From contig JANWIB010000168.1 in NCBI GenBank assembly GCA_025450155.1, positions 1 through 8,987 on the forward strand: a stretch of 8,987 nt of DNA, read 5' to 3'. This DNA is from Sphingobacteriaceae bacterium. Its GTDB lineage: Bacteria > Bacteroidota > Bacteroidia > Sphingobacteriales > Sphingobacteriaceae. Under the pieces are notes generated by a model. It was given only the letters and a program-made list of their open reading frames with translations. It was not told the DNA's origin and searched no databases. Within the stretch, counting starts at the first letter, position 1, and every line of letters starts with the position of its first letter. This document shows, piece after piece, positions 5,628 through 8,987 of the stretch. The position numbers and the translations under genes are program-made.

Positions 5628-7799
5628 ATGCATGCCGAAGAATTAGCCCAATCCGAAGAGGATATATTTCACATTTCTCCGGAGGCTGTGAATGCGTATG
5701 AGGCAGTTAACATCCTTAACCATTCGAATACGTTTGCAATTTTTGATCGCTGGGGAAATATTTACCCACATGGAAAGATGTTGCATGGTATTTATCATGA
5801 TGGAACTCGTTTTTTAAATAAACTGATATTGACCATTAATGGGCAAAAGCCGCTTTTGTTAAGCAGCACCATTAAAGAAGATAATGATATCCTTTCCGTT
5901 GATTTAACCAACCCTGTTTTAGAAAGTTGCAATGTAGTTGATAATACGGTGCATATTTCACGTAATCAATTTGTGCGGGAGGGTGCGTATTATGAAGAAA
6001 TCAAATGCCTGCATTTTGGGGAAAAAGAAAGCTGGTTTGACCTCAGTCTATCTTTTTATGGAGATTTTAAAGATATTTTTGAAATAAGAGGAATTAAAAG
6101 GCAGGTAGAGGCAAATAAAGTAACCTATAAGTGTAATAATGAAAAGTGTTGCACCTTGCACTATGAAGGTCAAGATGGAATAAAAAGACAAAGCATTATT
6201 ACTTTTGATACCGATATAGATTTTACCTTGAAAAATGATCGGGCCAAATTTGCTATTAAACTTACACCTAATACACCGGTTACCATTTGTTATTCTATAC
6301 GTTTTATAACAGGCGAGCATACCCACCCGGTTATCAGTTACTTTGAAGCAAAAGCATCTATACAAACGGAACTTAATAATAACCGATCATTCTTTGCCAA
6401 TATTCATACCTCCAACGAGCAGTTTAATCATTGGATAAATCGTTCTAAGGTAGATCTGTTATCTCTTTTGGCTTGGACAGATCAGGGGCAATATCCATAT
6501 GCAGGTGTTCCCTGGTATAACACACCCTTTGGTCGTGATGGAATTATTACGGCAATGGAAACTCTATGGCTGGCACCAGGGATAAGTAAAAATGTGTTAT
6601 TGTTCCTGGCAAGTAAACAGGCTACTGAATTAATACCAGGGAAAGATGCCGAGCCCGGTAAAATATTGCACGAAGCTCGTTCTGGCGAGATGGCTAATAC
6701 GGGCGAAATTCCATTTAAACAATATTATGGAACGATTGACGCTACACCTTTGTTTATCATGCTTGCCGGTATGTATTATGAACGGACTGCCGATGTTGAG
6801 CTGATTAAGAAAATATGGCTCAATATTAAAGCCGCAATCTATTGGATTGATGAGTATGGTGATTTGGATAAAGATGGCTTTGTAGAATATCAACACAAAG
6901 CTGAGAATGGACTTACCAATCAGGGTTGGAAAGATTCATTCGATTCCATTATGTACGAAGATGGTCTTCTTGCAGAACCTCCAATTGCTTTATGCGAGGT
7001 TCTAGGCTATGTGTATGGAGCAAAAAAATATGCCGGAATGATGGCAAAGGCATTAGGAGAAGAAGATTTTTCAATACAATTAGTGGATGAAGCAGAAAAA
7101 TTGAAGAAACTATTTAATGAAAGATTTTGGGATGACAAGTTAAATTGCTTTGTATTAGCGCTCGATGGTAAAAAACGCCCTTGCAGCGTAGTCTCTTCCA
7201 ATCCGGGCCATTGTTTATTTACTAAGATTGCCGATGAAGATAAAGCAAAGAAACTGGCAGATACACTACTTAGTAAGGAGATGTTTAGTGGATGGGGTAT
7301 TAGGACCCTTTCTGCTAAAGAGTTAAAATATAATCCGATGTCTTATCATAACGGATCGGTATGGCCGCATGACAATGCACTAATTGCCTATGGGTTATCA
7401 CTGTATGGGTTTCAGGAACATGTATTGAGGATTATGGAGGTGATATTTAATGCTTCGTTATTTATTAACCTTCAACGTTTACCCGAATTATACTGCGGTT
7501 TTGATCGCCGGTCAAGCGAAGGGCCAACTGCTTATCCGGTTGCCTGTTCGCCTCAGGCTTGGTCTGTGGCAGTCGTATTTATGTTATTGCAAGCCTGTTT
7601 CAAAGTTGAAATTAATGCAATTACTAAAACCATTATTTTCAATAAACCACAATTACCCGCGTATCTCGAAGATATTTCTATTGATAATCTCATGCTAAAT
7701 GGTACCAGTTGCCGTTTAAATATAAAACGACTTCAAGATGATGTTGGGTTTAACCTTTTACAAAAACCGCAAGATTGGGAAGTAATCATAAAAAAATAA
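5628..7799 (+). CDS. Amylo-alpha-1,6-glucosidase / glycogen-debranching-type glycosidase
   Basis: A 723-residue protein without signal peptide or membrane segments, so probably cytosolic. Residues ~33-240 resemble the N-terminal beta-rich domain of bacterial glycogen debranching proteins (RWGNIYPHGKMLHGIYHDGTR at 41-61, split here only to show its key Gly/Tyr/Arg residues). Residues ~265-660 form an (alpha/alpha)6-barrel with TPFGRDG (299-305), GWKDSFD (433-439), YHNGSVWPHD (573-582) and RLPELYCG (617-624). Asp436 and Glu620 are the likely general acid and base by analogy with related debranching/GH15-like enzymes; this is inferred. The family removes alpha-1,6-linked glucose from branched glucans, though several relatives act on small glycosides instead. 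It is translationally close to the GT4 gene, implying coordinated synthesis and trimming. No classical alpha-amylase-type transferase domain is fused, so it is not a bifunctional eukaryote-like debranching enzyme. Confidence 0.9.
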   Translation: MHAEELAQSEEDIFHISPEAVNAYEAVNILNHSNTFAIFDRWGNIYPHGKMLHGIYHDGTRFLNKLILTINGQKPLLLSSTIKEDNDILSVDLTNPVLESCNVVDNTVHISRNQFVREGAYYEEIKCLHFGEKESWFDLSLSFYGDFKDIFEIRGIKRQVEANKVTYKCNNEKCCTLHYEGQDGIKRQSIITFDTDIDFTLKNDRAKFAIKLTPNTPVTICYSIRFITGEHTHPVISYFEAKASIQTELNNNRSFFANIHTSNEQFNHWINRSKVDLLSLLAWTDQGQYPYAGVPWYNTPFGRDGIITAMETLWLAPGISKNVLLFLASKQATELIPGKDAEPGKILHEARSGEMANTGEIPFKQYYGTIDATPLFIMLAGMYYERTADVELIKKIWLNIKAAIYWIDEYGDLDKDGFVEYQHKAENGLTNQGWKDSFDSIMYEDGLLAEPPIALCEVLGYVYGAKKYAGMMAKALGEEDFSIQLVDEAEKLKKLFNERFWDDKLNCFVLALDGKKRPCSVVSSNPGHCLFTKIADEDKAKKLADTLLSKEMFSGWGIRTLSAKELKYNPMSYHNGSVWPHDNALIAYGLSLYGFQEHVLRIMEVIFNASLFINLQRLPELYCGFDRRSSEGPTAYPVACSPQAWSVAVVFMLLQACFKVEINAITKTIIFNKPQLPAYLEDISIDNLMLNGTSCRLNIKRLQDDVGFNLLQKPQDWEVIIKK

Positions 7800-7903
7800 A
7801 CCAGTCAATAGCCCCCGTAATCCCTGAATTATTCGATCCCCCCCTTCTTTGTTTAAAAAATGATGCATCGGTAAACTTCAGCAAATGAATCTTTTATAGA
7901 AAA

Positions 7904-7913
7904 ACTTGCAAGT
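7904..7913. promoter_or_regulatory. Perfect palindrome ACTTGCAAGT upstream of the HTH gene
   Basis: A 10-base perfect palindrome lies 68 bases before the HTH start codon. A TAACTTTT (7919-7926), resembling a -7 box, follows closely, but no convincing -33 TTG is at the right spacing. It is a candidate operator only. Confidence 0.3.
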
Positions 7914-7928
7914 GATTGTAACTTTTTC

Positions 7929-7949
7929 TCCTTGTTATGCGAACAAGGA
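7929..7949. promoter_or_regulatory. Dyad TCCTTGTT-N5-AACAAGGA, candidate operator or leader hairpin
   Basis: Eight-base perfect inverted arms at 7929-7936 and 7942-7949 flank the five-base spacer ATGCG. It lies 31 bases upstream of the HTH gene start, just past a -7-like TAACTTTT (7919-7926). There is no T tract on either side, so it does not look like a terminator for the upstream operon. A dyad here fits autoregulation by the HTH protein, or a hairpin at the 5' end of its mRNA. Confidence 0.5.
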
Positions 7950-7980
7950 AAGATTAACATTTACTAAGAAAATTAAATAG

Positions 7981-8322
7981 ATGCATTTTGGCAAGATTGT
8001 AAAAGAGGTTGCACAGTCTAACGGATTATCCGCAGCAGATTTTGCGGCATTGTTAGGGCGTACTGAGCGGGGAGTATTGGAGTTGTATGAGCAATCTGAA
8101 TGGACTTCCACTAATATAAAAGCAGCTTCTGTTATTTTAGAGTACGATTTCGGTAAATATTTGAACGATGGCTTTAATTATGAGCTTCCATCTACAAATA
8201 ATCTTAATCAAAGAGAATTTTTACTTACCATCAGATACCCAAAAGGAAAAGGGATGCTTTTGCAAAGCTGGCTAAGCAAAATTATTGTAATTGCCAAAGC
8301 CATTGGCTTAGAAGTTCATTAA
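7981..8322 (+). CDS. Small XRE-like helix-turn-helix protein
   Basis: A 113-residue cytosolic protein with an ATG start. Residues ~3-62 look like a five-helix XRE/lambda-repressor-type DNA-binding domain. They run through IVKEVAQSNGLSAADFAALL, then GRTERGVLELYEQSE as the putative turn and recognition helix (26-40), then a helix ending in FGKYL. Several usual XRE residues are changed, so it is a divergent member. Residues ~76-113 (beta-like REFLLTIRYPKG, then a hydrophobic helix IIVIAKAIGLEV) form a short C-terminal module that I do not recognise; it could be for dimerisation. The gene stands alone, 181 bp after the glycosidase and convergent with rpoN. The inverted repeat just upstream suggests self-regulation. 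Target genes are unknown. Confidence 0.75.
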   Translation: MHFGKIVKEVAQSNGLSAADFAALLGRTERGVLELYEQSEWTSTNIKAASVILEYDFGKYLNDGFNYELPSTNNLNQREFLLTIRYPKGKGMLLQSWLSKIIVIAKAIGLEVH

Positions 8323-8355
8323 AGAATAGTTAGTACGCTCAATATTCTCAGGTGC

Positions 8356-8376
8356 AGGTGATTTTACACCTTTTTT
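8356..8376 (+). terminator. Short intrinsic terminator after the HTH gene
   Basis: AGGTG (8356-8360) and CACCT (8367-8371) pair around a six-base loop and run into a six-base T tract (8371-8376). It lies 34 bases past the HTH stop codon. The stem is only five pairs, so it may be weak. A second AGGTG copy at 8350-8354 could form an alternative arm. Confidence 0.5.
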
Positions 8377-8378
8377 GT

Positions 8379-8987
8379 TTAAAGTTCTTTTCGTAGCCGT
8401 GCTACCGGAATATTCATAGCCTCCCGGTATTTAGCTACAGTCCTTCGGGCAATATTATAACCCTTATCTTTTAATATCTCGGTCAGTTTTTCGTCTGCAA
8501 GGGGGTGGCGCTTATCTTCTTTGCCAATGCATTCTTCCAGTATTTTCTTTACTTCTTTATTGGAGACCTCTTCACCACTTTCTGTTTGTATAGCTTCAGA
8601 GAAGAAAGATTTTAAAAGAAAAGTACCAAATTCGGTTTGAACATATTTAGAATTAGCCACCCGGGAAACGGTTGAAATATCCATATCAATTTTATCTGCA
8701 ATGTCTTTCAGAATCATTGGCCTTAAGTTCCGCTCATCACCAGTTAAAAAATAGTCATACTGGTAATTCATAATGGCATTCATGGTTTTTAGTAGGGTTT
8801 GCTGGCGCTGTTTAATCGCATCAATAAACCATTTTGCCGAGTCTAACTTTTGTTTAACAAATTGTACCGCTTCTTTTAACTTTTTATCCTTCTGCGAAGT
8901 TTTGTCATAATGCTCAAACATTTCCTGGTACGAGCGGCTTACACGCAGTTCGGGAGCATTTTGTGCATTTAATGTCAATGTCAGCAC
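8379..8987 (-). CDS. rpoN: RNA polymerase sigma-54 factor, C-terminal part (cut by window edge)
   Basis: The frame is open at the right edge and ends at TAA (8381-8379). About 203 codons of a normally ~480-500-residue protein are visible, so the N-terminal activator-interacting region and part of the core-binding domain lie outside. The visible part begins inside the core-binding domain (LRVSRSYQEMF). It continues through the helix-turn-helix region ILKDIADKIDMDISTVSRVA (about visible residues 92-111) and ends with the RpoN box ARRTVAKYRE (180-189), which contacts the -24 promoter element. The GTG at the very edge is probably an internal Val codon, not the start. Sigma-54 works with AAA+ enhancer-binding proteins. 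No -24/-12 promoter was recognised in this window. Confidence 0.96.
   Translation of the reverse strand: MLTLTLNAQNAPELRVSRSYQEMFEHYDKTSQKDKKLKEAVQFVKQKLDSAKWFIDAIKQRQQTLLKTMNAIMNYQYDYFLTGDERNLRPMILKDIADKIDMDISTVSRVANSKYVQTEFGTFLLKSFFSEAIQTESGEEVSNKEVKKILEECIGKEDKRHPLADEKLTEILKDKGYNIARRTVAKYREAMNIPVARLRKEL

Noticed and set aside
6048..7201. Minus-strand open frames inside the glycosidase gene
   Set aside because: They are antisense shadows of a long, well-conserved coding region with no domain features of their own.
7838..7844. Run of seven C as a phase-variable tract
   Set aside because: It lies in the intergenic region 39 bases after a stop codon and is not placed to switch a reading frame or an evident promoter.
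8324..8349. Inverted repeat AGAATA-N14-TATTCT as an rpoN terminator
   Set aside because: The stem is short and AT-only with a long loop and only three T after it on the minus strand.

Overview
The window looks like chromosomal DNA of a member of the Bacteroidota, probably of the Sphingobacteriales/Chitinophagales type. It is AT-rich with AT-rich gene leaders. Gene starts lack clear Shine-Dalgarno sequences, and some promoters resemble the Bacteroidota -33/-7 pattern (TTG, then TAnnTTTG). The protein families (DUF4242, a small protein usually mislabelled 'phosphoribosylpyrophosphate synthetase', an MBL-rhodanese fusion, RpoN) are common in that phylum. The order is inferred from protein style only. 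No mobile element, CRISPR array or phage gene was seen.

Layout. (1) Positions 1-1114, minus strand: a compact three-gene run. A YihX-like HAD phosphatase comes first, then a ~100-aa protein of unknown function, then the start of a DUF4242 (putative nickel-binding) protein cut by the left edge. (2) 1115-1544: an intergenic stretch holding a CAT-anticodon tRNA (1402-1475) with its own predicted promoter and a strong intrinsic terminator. (3) 1545-4207, minus strand: a sulfur-handling cluster read as thioredoxin, TauE/SafE permease, then an ETHE1-like persulfide dioxygenase fused to two rhodanese domains. Together these could take up sulfane sulfur/persulfide, oxidise it to sulfite and export the sulfite. 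(4) 4208-4499: a divergent regulatory region with candidate promoters in both directions, an inverted repeat on the -33 box of the thioredoxin promoter, and an 11-bp direct repeat with 21-bp periodicity.

(5) 4500-7799, plus strand: a two-gene operon with a 21-bp gap. It encodes a GT4 glycosyltransferase and an amylo-alpha-1,6-glucosidase/glycogen-debranching-type glycosidase, suggesting paired synthesis and trimming of a cytoplasmic glucan or small glycoside. (6) 7800-7980: intergenic, with two palindromes just upstream of (7) a small XRE-like helix-turn-helix protein (7981-8322). (8) From 8379 to the right edge, minus strand: the C-terminal half of sigma-54 (RpoN), convergent with the HTH gene.

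Most of the window is recognisable housekeeping or accessory metabolism. I did not find a clear new defence or mobile system. The least explained parts are the GT4/debranching pair, the atypical HTH protein with its upstream dyads, and the regulatory architecture between the sulfur and glycan operons.
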